Shown: positions 15,292 through 24,596, counted from the stretch's first letter. The stretch is DNA of 37,328 nucleotides from an uncultured Ruminococcus sp. (GCA_947624295.1 CANQJV010000018.1:1-37328), one strand, 5' to 3'. Numbers and translations are program-made. The notes: a model not told the origin generated them from the letters alone.

Positions 15292-17966
15292 AGAAAAAAA
15301 ATTTACAAAATGACAACGGCATTACTATTTGCGACAGTATCGTAATGTCCGTTAAGAAAAAACGTTTCAATATGCGGAAAGCTGAGGCTGTTGCAATTGC
15401 AGTTATCGGCTACGTTTCCGCTATTATGTCATTTATCGGTATGTTTGACTTTAATTTCAATCACAAGTCAGTTGCTTTTTCAGCAGTGTTCTTTTCAATA
15501 GTGTACATTTTCCTTGCGCTTACGGCTAAAAAAACTATATGGATTGTATGGGCTACTTTTATTGCAGGGTGCGCCGTATCATACAAAATGATTGATACGC
15601 TTTCTATGGGCTATAAATACGTGTTTAACGTCATATATAGGAAAGCTATGTACACTGATATAGATTACTATAAATTCCTCCGCCCTGAATTTGAAGAGAG
15701 TTCAGTTACAACGCTTTTTGTAGTCGGTACGTGGGGTTTAGCTATAATTATCTACATGTTCACTGTATATCACCCTAACTCTATTCCGCCTTTGATTGTC
15801 ACCTTCCCTCTGATTGAAACCGGTCTTTACAACGGTATCGAAATATCGGTTTTCTGGGGAATGCTCCTTGTTGCATACTGGTTCGCCGTGTTCGCTATGA
15901 CCGCTATTGATATGGGTGAGTATTCAGGCGGAAAAGGAGGTTTCGTCCGAAAAGAAAATATATTTTTCCCGAAAAGACAAATGAAATTAAAAGTAACTGA
16001 AAAATGCGGTATGTACGTCATAGCTGTCGTTTTCACTGTTACAGCTGTTACATCTTTTGTGCTTGATATGATTGTGTACGAACGAAGTGAAAAAATAAAT
16101 CAGAAAAGATTCGAAATACGTGACGCTGTAAGCTCGTTTTCATCTGATGATTTGGCAGGCAGTATCTCCGAACTTACAAGCGCATTCGGCTTTACTTTCA
16201 AGATACAGTCCCATAAACTCGGTAATGTTGACAGGCTTAAGTATAAAAATTCAACCGACTTGATTGTAACATTTAACCAAAAATATAACAATGGTGCTGT
16301 TTACTTAAAAGAATATACAGGTTCAGTTTATAATAATAATCAATGGGATATTTTACCTGATTCCGCTTATAATCAACCTATTTTCGATGATTTCGAGGAA
16401 TATGGCACTTATCCGCAGGATTTCCCGTACAGATTCAGCAATGATGTCAATGTTTACGACAGTGTGAAAAATGAGTATATAATTGAAATAAATTCCAAAT
16501 TGCGCCGTAACAGGAGCTTTTCACCGTACGGTACTGATAATATCGGTATAAAAGAATATGAGTATGATAATAACGTTACTTCAAAATCAGGCAATGTGTA
16601 CTCCTATAAATTCACGGGCGTTGATGCTAACGACATCGCCACAAAACTTGACCATTTTGTTTCAAGCGAAAGAGGCTACAATATAAAAAGTTACAGCGGT
16701 CAGGCGTGGGAAAATCAACTTGCGGATTACGTCAGCGACAAAAATATACTGGCTGATAATAACTTTTCAATCGCAAACGGGCGTTTTATCGGCGCAACAG
16801 CAGGTACAGCCCTCGCTGAACTTATTGAAAATGATTACCGCAGTTTCGTCTACGAAAATTATCTGCAACTCCCTGATACAGAGGATATTGCTGAAATCCG
16901 TCAGGAATTTGCTGATATTCTCGATACGGCTCACGGCAGTGACGAACGCTCTAAAGTCGCAATTCTTACGGCGTTAAGGGACAAAGTATCGTCAATGACG
17001 GAATATTCGCTGATTCCCGGCAGAACTCCCGCAACAAGAGATTTTGTTAATTATTTTTTACTCGAAAATAACAAGGGCTATTGTGTTCACTACGCTACAG
17101 CAGGCGTTATCCTCGCAAGAATGGCAGGTATACCGGCACGATACGCTACAGGATATGTCATTGTAGGCGACGATTTCAACGAGGATACAATGAATGCGGA
17201 CGGAAGTTACACGATAACTCTACAGGATAGCAGAAGTCATGCGTGGATTGAAATATATATGGACGGCTATGGTTGGGTGCCTTTTGAATTTACAGCAGGC
17301 TACTCGAATCAGACAATTGACACAACTCCCACTACTACCACCACTACAGCGACAACTTCAACAGTATCAACGGAAACAACTTCAGTTGAACTGACAGAAT
17401 CAAATGAAGTCACAACGCAGGAAAATATTCAGATTACTACGCTGAGTTTGGTACCTGAATCCGCTTACGAAACAACAGTTGTAACTGTTACGACAGTTGT
17501 CGGAGGCGGTGAATCAATAGTCAAGCATACTCCGAAAGCCCTGAAATACGTCATTTACACGATAACAGCTGTTGTATTGACTGCATTGCTGTTATATATC
17601 AGGCGTTTGATTATTCTCTTTATCAGGCGGAAACATTTCAGTGACGGTTCACGCAAATCCCGTATGCAATATATTTACTTATATGCTGAAAAATTGCTGA
17701 AATACTTGAAAATCAGGCAGGATAATATGGAATATGCAGAATTTTCCGCACTCGTTGAAAATTCCGCAGGCGGTGTGTATTTTGTTAACGGTGAGTTCAA
17801 GGAATTTATGAATATCGCCCTGAAATCAACCTTTTCGGAATATCCTCCCGAAAATGATGAGCTGAATAAATGTCTTAAATTTACAAGACGTTTCGCAAAA
17901 GAAATATACAACAAATCCGATACAGCACATAGAATTTATATGAAAATTGTAGTTGTCATAATCTAA
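15288..17966 (+). CDS. Transglutaminase-like membrane protein (TgpA-like)
   Basis: 892 residues. Five or six membrane segments at the N-terminus (about 33-265) are followed by a large extracytoplasmic region with a transglutaminase-like core (about 575-670): NKGYCVHYATAGVILARMAGIPARYATGY holds the catalytic Cys599 and SHAWIEIY holds His651. The usual acid after GWVP is Glu in PFEFT, a change also found in related proteins. A Thr-rich linker (about 675-720) leads to another membrane helix (about 755-775) and a cytoplasmic tail of the DUF4129 kind. It overlaps the DUF58 stop by ATGA. The likely task is a cysteine-dependent reaction on an envelope substrate; which one is not visible. Confidence 0.92.
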   Translation: MKKKNLQNDNGITICDSIVMSVKKKRFNMRKAEAVAIAVIGYVSAIMSFIGMFDFNFNHKSVAFSAVFFSIVYIFLALTAKKTIWIVWATFIAGCAVSYKMIDTLSMGYKYVFNVIYRKAMYTDIDYYKFLRPEFEESSVTTLFVVGTWGLAIIIYMFTVYHPNSIPPLIVTFPLIETGLYNGIEISVFWGMLLVAYWFAVFAMTAIDMGEYSGGKGGFVRKENIFFPKRQMKLKVTEKCGMYVIAVVFTVTAVTSFVLDMIVYERSEKINQKRFEIRDAVSSFSSDDLAGSISELTSAFGFTFKIQSHKLGNVDRLKYKNSTDLIVTFNQKYNNGAVYLKEYTGSVYNNNQWDILPDSAYNQPIFDDFEEYGTYPQDFPYRFSNDVNVYDSVKNEYIIEINSKLRRNRSFSPYGTDNIGIKEYEYDNNVTSKSGNVYSYKFTGVDANDIATKLDHFVSSERGYNIKSYSGQAWENQLADYVSDKNILADNNFSIANGRFIGATAGTALAELIENDYRSFVYENYLQLPDTEDIAEIRQEFADILDTAHGSDERSKVAILTALRDKVSSMTEYSLIPGRTPATRDFVNYFLLENNKGYCVHYATAGVILARMAGIPARYATGYVIVGDDFNEDTMNADGSYTITLQDSRSHAWIEIYMDGYGWVPFEFTAGYSNQTIDTTPTTTTTTATTSTVSTETTSVELTESNEVTTQENIQITTLSLVPESAYETTVVTVTTVVGGGESIVKHTPKALKYVIYTITAVVLTALLLYIRRLIILFIRRKHFSDGSRKSRMQYIYLYAEKLLKYLKIRQDNMEYAEFSALVENSAGGVYFVNGEFKEFMNIALKSTFSEYPPENDELNKCLKFTRRFAKEIYNKSDTAHRIYMKIVVVII

Positions 17967-17994
17967 AAAAGAGCAGGTCTGAGCCTGCTCTTTT
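17967..17994. terminator. Bidirectional terminator between convergent operons
   Basis: AAAAGAGCAGG (17967-17977) pairs perfectly with CCTGCTCTTTT (17984-17994), loop TCTGAG. It serves the transglutaminase-like gene on plus and the cellulase gene on minus. Confidence 0.95.
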
Positions 17995-18003
17995 AATTAT
18001 ATT

Positions 18004-20730
18004 TTATTCGTTGACAGGTAAATCTTTCAGACTATATATGTCCGCAACAACTTCCTGAATTATAAAGGAATCAACACCTGTTATCTGCTTATCAGCGTTC
18101 ACATCAGCGTTAAGCAAACCCTGCTCCGTAAGAGTATAACTGTCCTTATTGCCTATGTACTGGATAATCGCTGTAACATCCGCCATATTCACAACACCGT
18201 CACAATTAGCGTCACCGTACGATATACCCGTACTGCCTCCGCTTACATCGCCGGCAGTCGTTCCGTCAGGTTCAGTACCCCACACGAGTTCATCATCAGC
18301 ATAAAGTGTGATTTTATCCGTGATAGCAGCAGCATCGTTATCGTCCTCGAAACTTACAAGGTCAGCATAACTATAGTCGTTTTCGGAATCCCATACAGTA
18401 TCATAAGTTTCAGGGTTCATTTTGTTGAGAAGTCCGAACTGATATACTCTGCTACCGTAAAAATCACAATTCTGCCACGAAATCTCGATATAATAAGTGC
18501 CTTTATCATCGTATTTTATAGGTTCGGAGATAATCGCCTGATTTTTACCGTCCGTGAAACTTTTTTCTTGGTCGTAGTCAATTCGTGTTTCTATGAAACT
18601 TATATCCTCGCCTTTAGCAAGCTGTTCGTTGATGTTGAAATAGTATCTTGCTTTGAGATTGCTCTCGAATTTAGGCGGATTGACAGTCCTGTTGTGGACT
18701 ACTATCTTAATCTGTAAGCCTGCATCATTTTCCTGCGCTTTTCCGGCTGAAATATACAGACCTGTCGGTATAGGGTCGCCGTTCTCGTCAACTTGTTCGT
18801 AACCTGCTGCATTTTCGGACATATTGAAATTCGGCTTGATATGGTTTTCTTTCTCGTATTCCTTGCCCTCTGCGCCGTAAAAATGATAAAGTCCTGCCAA
18901 ATCACCGCAAAGTCCTGCATTGTAGTCGTCTGTAACTTCATTGTAAATGTAATCTTTAGTTATGTCGCTATGGAAATCGTCCAAATCAGGACCTCCTACC
19001 AATGCGCCCCATAATGTATGCACTTGCGTTGCAGGGTCGTCCATGCTTTGTGTAGGCGAACAGTGCGATGAACGGTGATGAGGCTGAGAAGCGTAATTTT
19101 TATCGTAGCCGACAATATAGGAGTATCCCATAGGATTATCGCCAAGAATATATTCCATCTGGTCCTTTGCCCATTCCGCAAAAATTGTGTCACCTGTTTC
19201 TTTTGCGTAGACCATTGCCTCAAGTCCTGCTGCTGTATTGTATCTTGCGCTTCCGTAACCTGCCACAACAGCATATCCCTCAGGGGATTTCGCTATGAAA
19301 TTACCGCCGTTTTCAGGTAAATCAGGGATAGTTGACGGGTCAATTGTCTGATTCCATATCAAGTCGTCCATACCAAAATATTTATGTGTGGAAGTCGCAA
19401 CATAATAGTCAGCATTTTCAGCGGTAGCCTCGTCAACTCCTGACCAGAATTCGAGATTCCAGCGGAAAATATACCAGTCACGTGCAGTATTTGTTACGGG
19501 AGCAAGTTTCGCAAATACTCCGCCCCATACTGTATCCCAGCAGTGAACCCATATATTCTGCCAACAGTTACCCGTATCAGTCATTATCCGCTTCAAATAG
19601 CCTGTATAGGGGTGTGCGCCTTTGTCGTTTGTGATAGTTTCGTCTACAGCAATAATATCGTCGATATAGCTATAATCTTCCGTGCAGTAGTAAAGCCATA
19701 CTGCTGCCCATGCAAGTTCGTCATAATCATAGCTTGACGTATAGAATCCGCCGTCATATCCAAGGCTTGTTGCGGTAGGCGTTGAACCTATTTCCCATTC
19801 TTCAGTATGAGTTTCAACCGCAAAATCATAGAGGGCAAGCGCATATTCAAGGCTTTTTTCAGCGTATTCGGGGTCAGTGTCCTTGAAATTAAGGTAGTTT
19901 ATCGCAAGAGATGCTGCTGCTCCCGCACACTGGTCAGATGCAGGCATTTCAGTTGTTGCAAAATAAGCAGGTCTTTTTACTCCGCAAGAAGATGACGCTA
20001 CAAAAGTCCCGTCAACTTGCAATTCAGGCGGACACCAGTAGTTATGGTCATTGTCACCTTCGCCGACCTGATAGCAGTAAGCAACAACTTTCCCGTCATC
20101 ATCAAGAAAAGTAGCTTTCATGAAATAGTCGTTAATCCAGCGGAGTTCGTCCTCAACGTGCTTGTCAAGCCCTGTTTCCTTGTAAGCATCACGAAATTCA
20201 TAATATCCCCAGCCTACAGTTGACGCTGAATAACTGCCCGGCAAACCAAATTTAACATGGTCACCTGCATCGTGCCAACCGCCTGTCAAATCAAGTGTGC
20301 CGTTGCCGTCGGGGTCAAGATATTTCCTGTTAGCCTCGATAAACTCATCGGACATATTAACGCCTGTATATAGCCCTTCAGCAGCACTGTCACCGCCGTC
20401 GCCTTCGCCGTCATAGTTACCGAGACCGTTATCTTTACCGTCGTCCTCATCACTGTTACCCTTGTTTACAGTAGGCATAGGGTTCATAGGCTGTAACGGT
20501 ATTTCCGCATCTTTTACGTGGCAATCGTCTCGCCACGTATAATAGCCGTCCTCACCGACTTCATCACCACACTTGTTGGCATCGTAAAAGCAGAGGGCAA
20601 GCTGTAAAGCCTCCGCATAGTTATGGTAATTATTCGGTTCGTCCGTGATTACAGCAGCATTTGCGGTCAATGCGCTGTTGGAAAGAATGAGTGCTGTTGC
20701 AATACAAACAGCTGATTTTTTAAGATTCAT
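18004..20730 (-). CDS. Secreted family 9 cellulase with CBM3-like module and type I dockerin
   Basis: An endoglucanase of glycoside hydrolase family 9, built for a cellulosome. A signal peptide (about 1-25, ending TANAA) is followed by the catalytic domain: GGWHDAGDHVKF with the catalytic base pair of aspartates (D154, D157), PHHRSSHCSP, and NEVTDDYNAGLCGDLAGLYHF with the catalytic Glu. An acidic, Asp/Gly-rich insert (about 88-118) interrupts the N-terminal part. After it comes a CBM3c-like module (about 640-790; LKARYYFNINE, ETRIDYDQEK, YYIEISWQN, DSENDYSYADL). The last 70 residues are a dockerin with two calcium loops (DANCDGVVNMAD; DVNADKQITGVD), which would bind a cohesin on a scaffoldin. 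The start overlaps the stop of a YerC-like regulator gene by 11 bases. Confidence 0.97.
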   Translation of the reverse strand: MNLKKSAVCIATALILSNSALTANAAVITDEPNNYHNYAEALQLALCFYDANKCGDEVGEDGYYTWRDDCHVKDAEIPLQPMNPMPTVNKGNSDEDDGKDNGLGNYDGEGDGGDSAAEGLYTGVNMSDEFIEANRKYLDPDGNGTLDLTGGWHDAGDHVKFGLPGSYSASTVGWGYYEFRDAYKETGLDKHVEDELRWINDYFMKATFLDDDGKVVAYCYQVGEGDNDHNYWCPPELQVDGTFVASSSCGVKRPAYFATTEMPASDQCAGAAASLAINYLNFKDTDPEYAEKSLEYALALYDFAVETHTEEWEIGSTPTATSLGYDGGFYTSSYDYDELAWAAVWLYYCTEDYSYIDDIIAVDETITNDKGAHPYTGYLKRIMTDTGNCWQNIWVHCWDTVWGGVFAKLAPVTNTARDWYIFRWNLEFWSGVDEATAENADYYVATSTHKYFGMDDLIWNQTIDPSTIPDLPENGGNFIAKSPEGYAVVAGYGSARYNTAAGLEAMVYAKETGDTIFAEWAKDQMEYILGDNPMGYSYIVGYDKNYASQPHHRSSHCSPTQSMDDPATQVHTLWGALVGGPDLDDFHSDITKDYIYNEVTDDYNAGLCGDLAGLYHFYGAEGKEYEKENHIKPNFNMSENAAGYEQVDENGDPIPTGLYISAGKAQENDAGLQIKIVVHNRTVNPPKFESNLKARYYFNINEQLAKGEDISFIETRIDYDQEKSFTDGKNQAIISEPIKYDDKGTYYIEISWQNCDFYGSRVYQFGLLNKMNPETYDTVWDSENDYSYADLVSFEDDNDAAAITDKITLYADDELVWGTEPDGTTAGDVSGGSTGISYGDANCDGVVNMADVTAIIQYIGNKDSYTLTEQGLLNADVNADKQITGVDSFIIQEVVADIYSLKDLPVNE

Positions 20731-21046
20731 TTGATTTTCCTTTCTGATTCAGCAAGCCTTTTTCCTTAAGCCTGTCGAATACAATATTATATCCGTCATT
20801 GCCGTCTCTCAATGAACGGTTTACTCTGCTTATAGTAGCTGTACTTGCGCCTGTTTCGTTCACGATACTGTTATATACACGATGTTCAGTGAGTTGTTTT
20901 GCGACTTGTAATCTTTGTGCGAACGCTTTAAGTTCAATACTTGTGCATAAATCGTCAAAAAATTTATAGCAGTCGTCAACAGTTTCGAGGGTAAGGACAG
21001 CTTCAAATAATAAATCCATACTTTCGCTTTTAATTTTGTTAATCAT
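20720..21046 (-). CDS. YerC/YecD-type TrpR-related DNA-binding protein
   Basis: 108 residues of the TrpR-like YerC/YecD family. The helix-turn-helix NETGASTATISRVNRSLRDGNDGY matches the family signature almost word for word. The N-terminus EAVLTLETVDDCYKFFDDLCTSIELKAFAQRLQVA fits the dimerising helices. I start at ATG 21046, nine bases after GGAG; the open frame extends seven codons further upstream without a binding site. Its stop overlaps the start of the family 9 cellulase by 11 bases, so the two are cotranscribed and probably translationally coupled. The usual ligand and target of YerC proteins are unknown to me; control of the cellulase, or of itself, is an inference from position. Confidence 0.92.
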   Translation of the reverse strand: MINKIKSESMDLLFEAVLTLETVDDCYKFFDDLCTSIELKAFAQRLQVAKQLTEHRVYNSIVNETGASTATISRVNRSLRDGNDGYNIVFDRLKEKGLLNQKGKSNES

Positions 21047-21083
21047 AATAATAAACTCCAATCGCATTTAATTTATTATAATT

Positions 21084-21112
21084 ATTTTAGCACATTAGTC
21101 CGCAAAAGTAAA
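21084..21112 (-). promoter_or_regulatory. Promoter for the yerC-like gene and cellulase
   Basis: Minus strand TTTACT (21112-21107), 17-base spacer, TAAAAT (21089-21084). The nearer arm of the 21130-21237 inverted repeat starts 18 bases upstream of this -35. Confidence 0.6.
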
Positions 21113-21129
21113 GTATAATTTTCAAAATT

Positions 21130-21237
21130 CACGGAAATCAATTTTGTTAATAAAGTTATTTAACCAATATAATCTTGTATAGTTTATGTTGGAATTAGAA
21201 TCATTTTCAGGTGATTTTTTGAAAATTGATTTCCGTG
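21130..21237. repeat. Inverted-repeat unit flanked by 11-base direct repeats
   Basis: CACGGAAATCAATTTT (21130-21145) and AAAATTGATTTCCGTG (21222-21237) are perfect inverted copies 76 bases apart. TTCAAAATTCA occurs directly at 21121-21131 and 21238-21248, as expected of a target duplication. The unit has no coding capacity. It lies upstream of two divergent promoters, so a regulatory role of the arms is the alternative. Confidence 0.6.
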
Positions 21238-21368
21238 TTCAAAATTCAGATTTTGCAATACACCTTGAGTATATGATAACACAAAATAAACAATTTGTAA
21301 ATAGAAAATGTGAAAAAATTGTAAATTTGTGAATTATAGATAACATAAACAGCTTTTTACAGTAATAT

Positions 21369-21397
21369 TTGACAAAATATTTTTCTGTTGTTATAAT
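21369..21397 (+). promoter_or_regulatory. Consensus sigma-A promoter for the radical SAM gene
   Basis: TTGACA (21369-21374), 17-base spacer, TATAAT (21392-21397): perfect in both boxes and spacing. The predicted start lies only about 11 bases before ATG 21415, so the leader begins at the ribosome binding site AGGTGAT. Confidence 0.9.
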
Positions 21398-21414
21398 AAT
21401 ATCAGGTGATTTTT

Positions 21415-22341
21415 ATGTTTCAATTTTCATTTAACAATAAGAGATACCATACTCTGAACTACTATTTTATGACGAATTTCGGTCAAAAACTATATAAAGC
21501 TGTAATCGACTGCGGATTTACCTGCCCTAATATAGACGGGACAAAAGGTTTCGGCGGTTGTATTTTCTGCGACGGCGGCAGCGGATATTTCACAAACGGC
21601 AAATTAAGCGTAACTGAACAACTCGAATCCGAAAAAGAACGCATATTCCGGAAAAACGGCATAGTACCAATTATCGCATATTTTCAGGCGAATACAAATA
21701 CTTATGCTCCAATCGGCAAACTTCGGGAAATTTATAACAAGGCTCTTAATTTCCCCGGTATTGCCGGAATCTCAATCGGCACAAGATCAGACTGCCTTTC
21801 AGATGACATAATCGAATTGCTATGTGAACTCAATTCACGCACTAACCTCACTGTAGAACTCGGTATGCAGACTGTTCATGAATCAACAATAAACCTCATC
21901 AACAGATGTTACACACATGAGGAATTTCTTGACGGCTACTATAAGTTAAAAGAAAAAAATATCCGTGTATGCCTGCATATAATAAACGGTTTACCGTATG
22001 AATCAGCTGAAATGATGCTTGAAACTGCCCGTCAGATTGCTGTCCTGCACCCTGAAGGGCTTAAAATACAAATGCTCCATGTGATAAAAGGTACAAAATT
22101 GGCGGATATGTATGCAGACGGTAAAATATCACTGTTAAGCCGTGAGGAATATATTGATATTACCGTGAAACAACTTGAATTATTACCGTCTGAAACAGTC
22201 ATAGAACGAATTACAGGCGACGGAGATAAAAGCAAACTGATTGCGCCTGACTGGAGCAAAAATAAAATCGCAGTATTAGGCGGTATCGACAAAGAAATAG
22301 CCGTCCGTAATACGTATCAGGGACGGCTTTACAAAAATTAG
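21415..22341 (+). CDS. Radical SAM protein of the YtqA/TIGR01212 family (MnmL-like)
   Basis: 308 residues with the family's spaced cluster motif CPNIDGTKGFGGCIFCDGG (Cys at the three positions C-x11-C-x2-C), then GGSGYF, YFQANTNTYAP, ISIGTRSDCL and ELGMQTVHE, all typical of the YtqA family. In Bacillus this family has been linked to wobble-uridine modification of tRNA (MnmL, partner of the methyltransferase MnmM/YtqB); I see no such partner next to it. The first ATG after AGGTGAT is 21415; a GTG at 21406 lies inside that binding site. The stop codon overlaps, tail to tail, the stop of the zinc ATPase gene at 22338-22341, with no terminator between. Confidence 0.92.
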   Translation: MFQFSFNNKRYHTLNYYFMTNFGQKLYKAVIDCGFTCPNIDGTKGFGGCIFCDGGSGYFTNGKLSVTEQLESEKERIFRKNGIVPIIAYFQANTNTYAPIGKLREIYNKALNFPGIAGISIGTRSDCLSDDIIELLCELNSRTNLTVELGMQTVHESTINLINRCYTHEEFLDGYYKLKEKNIRVCLHIINGLPYESAEMMLETARQIAVLHPEGLKIQMLHVIKGTKLADMYADGKISLLSREEYIDITVKQLELLPSETVIERITGDGDKSKLIAPDWSKNKIAVLGGIDKEIAVRNTYQGRLYKN

Positions 22342-24512
22342 TTTTTATATTTTCTCGTATTCAACGCACGGATTGAATTGAGTATCAGGAGCATTGCTAC
22401 CCCTGAATCCGCAAATACTGCAAGCCACATTTCAGGGTGTCCGAGTAACCCCAAAATAAGGACAATTGCTTTCACTGCAAGCGCAAAAATTATATTTTCA
22501 TACGAAATACGATACGTTTTATCGGCAATTTTCTTTGCTGTAACAATCGATTCTGGTTCACTGTTCATAAATACAGCATCAGACGCTTCAAGTGCTAAAT
22601 CTGAGCCCGACTGCATTGCTCCGCCTATATCAGCTCCCGCAAGTACAGGCGCATCGTTTATACCGTCGCCTACGAACATTACAGCACCTTTTTCACTCCT
22701 GATTCTGTTGAGTTCCTGTAATTTCTCGTCAGGCATAAGACCGCCTTTTGCAAAATTTACGCCGATTTCTTTGCCAACCACTTTTGCATTTTCGGGCTTA
22801 TCGCCTGTAAGCATTGCCGTGTATATATTCATTGATTTAAGTTCCACAACTGCATTCAATGACGATTTCTTCACCGTGTCTGAAACAGTAACTCTGCCCT
22901 TTATTTCGCCGTTCACCGCAACATATACGATACTTCCCGTTGACGGTTCAGGCATAGCAGGAACAGCAATATTTTTTTCAGCCATGAGTTTCTCGTTTCC
23001 GCAAAAAACTGTATTCCCGTCATATTCCGCATATACTCCTCGTCCTGCGATTTCTCCAGATTTATCAGGCTCCGTGAATTTCAACCCTTTTGATTTACAA
23101 TACAATGATATGCTTTCAGCAACAGGGTGCGATGAAATTTGTTCGCAACTTCCACAAATCTGCATTAGTTTATCTTCCGAAAATCCTCCGCAAGTCCTTA
23201 CATCAGTAACGTTAAAACTGCCGTTCGTGAGAGTGCCTGTTTTGTCAAAAATTACAGCTTTTACTTTTGCGAGTGCCTCTATCGAATTACCGCCTTTGAA
23301 TAATATCCCCAATTTAGACGATGCTCCAATCCCCGAAAAATAGGCGAGAGGCACGCTTAAAACCAACGCACACGGGCAACTGATTACAAGGAATGTGAGT
23401 GCAGAATAAATCCATTTCCGAATATCGTGCGTAACTACAGAACCAATCACTGCTGTAAGTACGGCGATTACAATGACTACAGGCGTGTATACTTTCGAAA
23501 AACGTGTTATGAATCTGTCAATTTCAGGCTTTTCAGCTGACGCATTTTCTACCGCACGGGCAATTTTCGCAATCATCGAATCATCCGCAACTGCTGTCGC
23601 CTTTATATTGAACGTTTCAGAAAGATTTATACAGCCTGACATTACATTGTCGCCTGCACGAACCGCAACAGGTACAGGTTCACCATTTATAGCCGATGTG
23701 TCAATCCTTGATTCACCTGACTCAACAACTCCGTCAACCGCAATCCTCTCCCCTGCTTTTATCCTCAATATATCGCCGATTTCTACTTCATCTGCGTCTA
23801 TGCGGACAAATTCACCGTCTCTCAAGACTTCCGCCTTGTCAACTTTCAGTTTTGAAACGTCTGTAATGGCTTTCCGACTGCGTGTTACAGCGTAATCCTC
23901 GAAAAGTTCGCCTATCTTGAAAAATAACACTACTCCCACCGCTTCGGAGTACTCCCCGAGTACAAACGCTCCTATAGTTGCGACGGTCATAAGGAAATTC
24001 TCATCAAAAAAATTCCCTACACGTATATTTTTCGCTGTCGCAATCAGCACGTTACAGCCCAACACAAGATATGCTGCTACAAAAAGCGCAATCGCAGCGG
24101 GTGAATGCGTCATATGGTGCAAAATAAGCGCAGTTATGAACACCGCAACTCCTACAGCAAGCATAATGATTTCTTTTTTACCGCTGTCACCGTGTTCGTG
24201 ATGATGATGTTCATGCTCATGCTCGTGGTGAAGTTCGTGACCGCAGCAGCATTCAGCGTCGTTATGATGTTCGTGGAGCTGCTCGTGATGATGTTCACTC
24301 GGCTCGGCAATGATAACGCCTGCCTCGATTTTCCCCGCAATTTCGTTGATTCTTTTAAGCAACCCGTCACTTATATCACCGCTGATTTTTATTTTCCTCA
24401 TCGGGAAATTAAGATTCGCATCTTCAACGCCGTCAATTTTCTTTACAGCTTCCTCGATTTTACCTCCGCAATGGGCACAATCAAGATTCAGTATTTCGTA
24501 AGTTTTCTCCAT
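22338..24512 (-). CDS. zntA: P1B-type heavy-metal ATPase, zinc/cadmium export type
   Basis: Pumps divalent soft metals out of the cell using ATP. 724 residues: an N-terminal metal-binding domain with LDCAHCGGK (CxxC, residues 12-15), a very His-rich linker (about 73-107) broken by a CCCG cluster, eight membrane helices, the transmembrane CPC motif (ISCPCALVLSVP), phosphorylation site DKTGTLTNG and hinge GDGINDAPVLAGADIG. The CPC motif with the His-rich N-terminus fits zinc/cadmium/lead pumps of the ZntA/CadA group rather than copper pumps. AGGAGTG precedes ATG 24512. Promoter and a perfect palindromic operator lie just upstream, pointing to metal-induced expression. Confidence 0.95.
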   Translation of the reverse strand: MEKTYEILNLDCAHCGGKIEEAVKKIDGVEDANLNFPMRKIKISGDISDGLLKRINEIAGKIEAGVIIAEPSEHHHEQLHEHHNDAECCCGHELHHEHEHEHHHHEHGDSGKKEIIMLAVGVAVFITALILHHMTHSPAAIALFVAAYLVLGCNVLIATAKNIRVGNFFDENFLMTVATIGAFVLGEYSEAVGVVLFFKIGELFEDYAVTRSRKAITDVSKLKVDKAEVLRDGEFVRIDADEVEIGDILRIKAGERIAVDGVVESGESRIDTSAINGEPVPVAVRAGDNVMSGCINLSETFNIKATAVADDSMIAKIARAVENASAEKPEIDRFITRFSKVYTPVVIVIAVLTAVIGSVVTHDIRKWIYSALTFLVISCPCALVLSVPLAYFSGIGASSKLGILFKGGNSIEALAKVKAVIFDKTGTLTNGSFNVTDVRTCGGFSEDKLMQICGSCEQISSHPVAESISLYCKSKGLKFTEPDKSGEIAGRGVYAEYDGNTVFCGNEKLMAEKNIAVPAMPEPSTGSIVYVAVNGEIKGRVTVSDTVKKSSLNAVVELKSMNIYTAMLTGDKPENAKVVGKEIGVNFAKGGLMPDEKLQELNRIRSEKGAVMFVGDGINDAPVLAGADIGGAMQSGSDLALEASDAVFMNSEPESIVTAKKIADKTYRISYENIIFALAVKAIVLILGLLGHPEMWLAVFADSGVAMLLILNSIRALNTRKYKN

Positions 24513-24532
24513 AGTATCACTCCTGTGTTCAT

Positions 24533-24564
24533 ATTAACATATGAATATTTGTTCATATGTTAAT
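24533..24564 (-). promoter_or_regulatory. ArsR/SmtB-type metal-sensor operator over the ATPase start site
   Basis: ATTAACATATGAA - 6 bases - TTCATATGTTAAT is a perfect 13-base inverted repeat. On the minus strand its core reads ATATGAACAAATATTCATAT, which agrees with the known SmtB/CzrA/CadC operator pattern. It lies directly downstream of the -10, covering the expected start of transcription, so a bound repressor would block the promoter. No ArsR-family gene is in this window. Confidence 0.85.
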
Positions 24565-24567
24565 ATT

Positions 24568-24596
24568 ATCATATCATATATTTCCACATTTGTCAA
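24568..24596 (-). promoter_or_regulatory. Promoter for the heavy-metal ATPase gene
   Basis: Minus strand TTGACA (24596-24591), 17-base spacer, TATGAT (24573-24568), followed within four bases by the operator. Confidence 0.85.

Noticed and set aside
22378..23343. Open frame of 321 codons opposite the heavy-metal ATPase
   Set aside because: It is antisense to clearly conserved catalytic domains; Ser/Pro-rich translation and no start signals.
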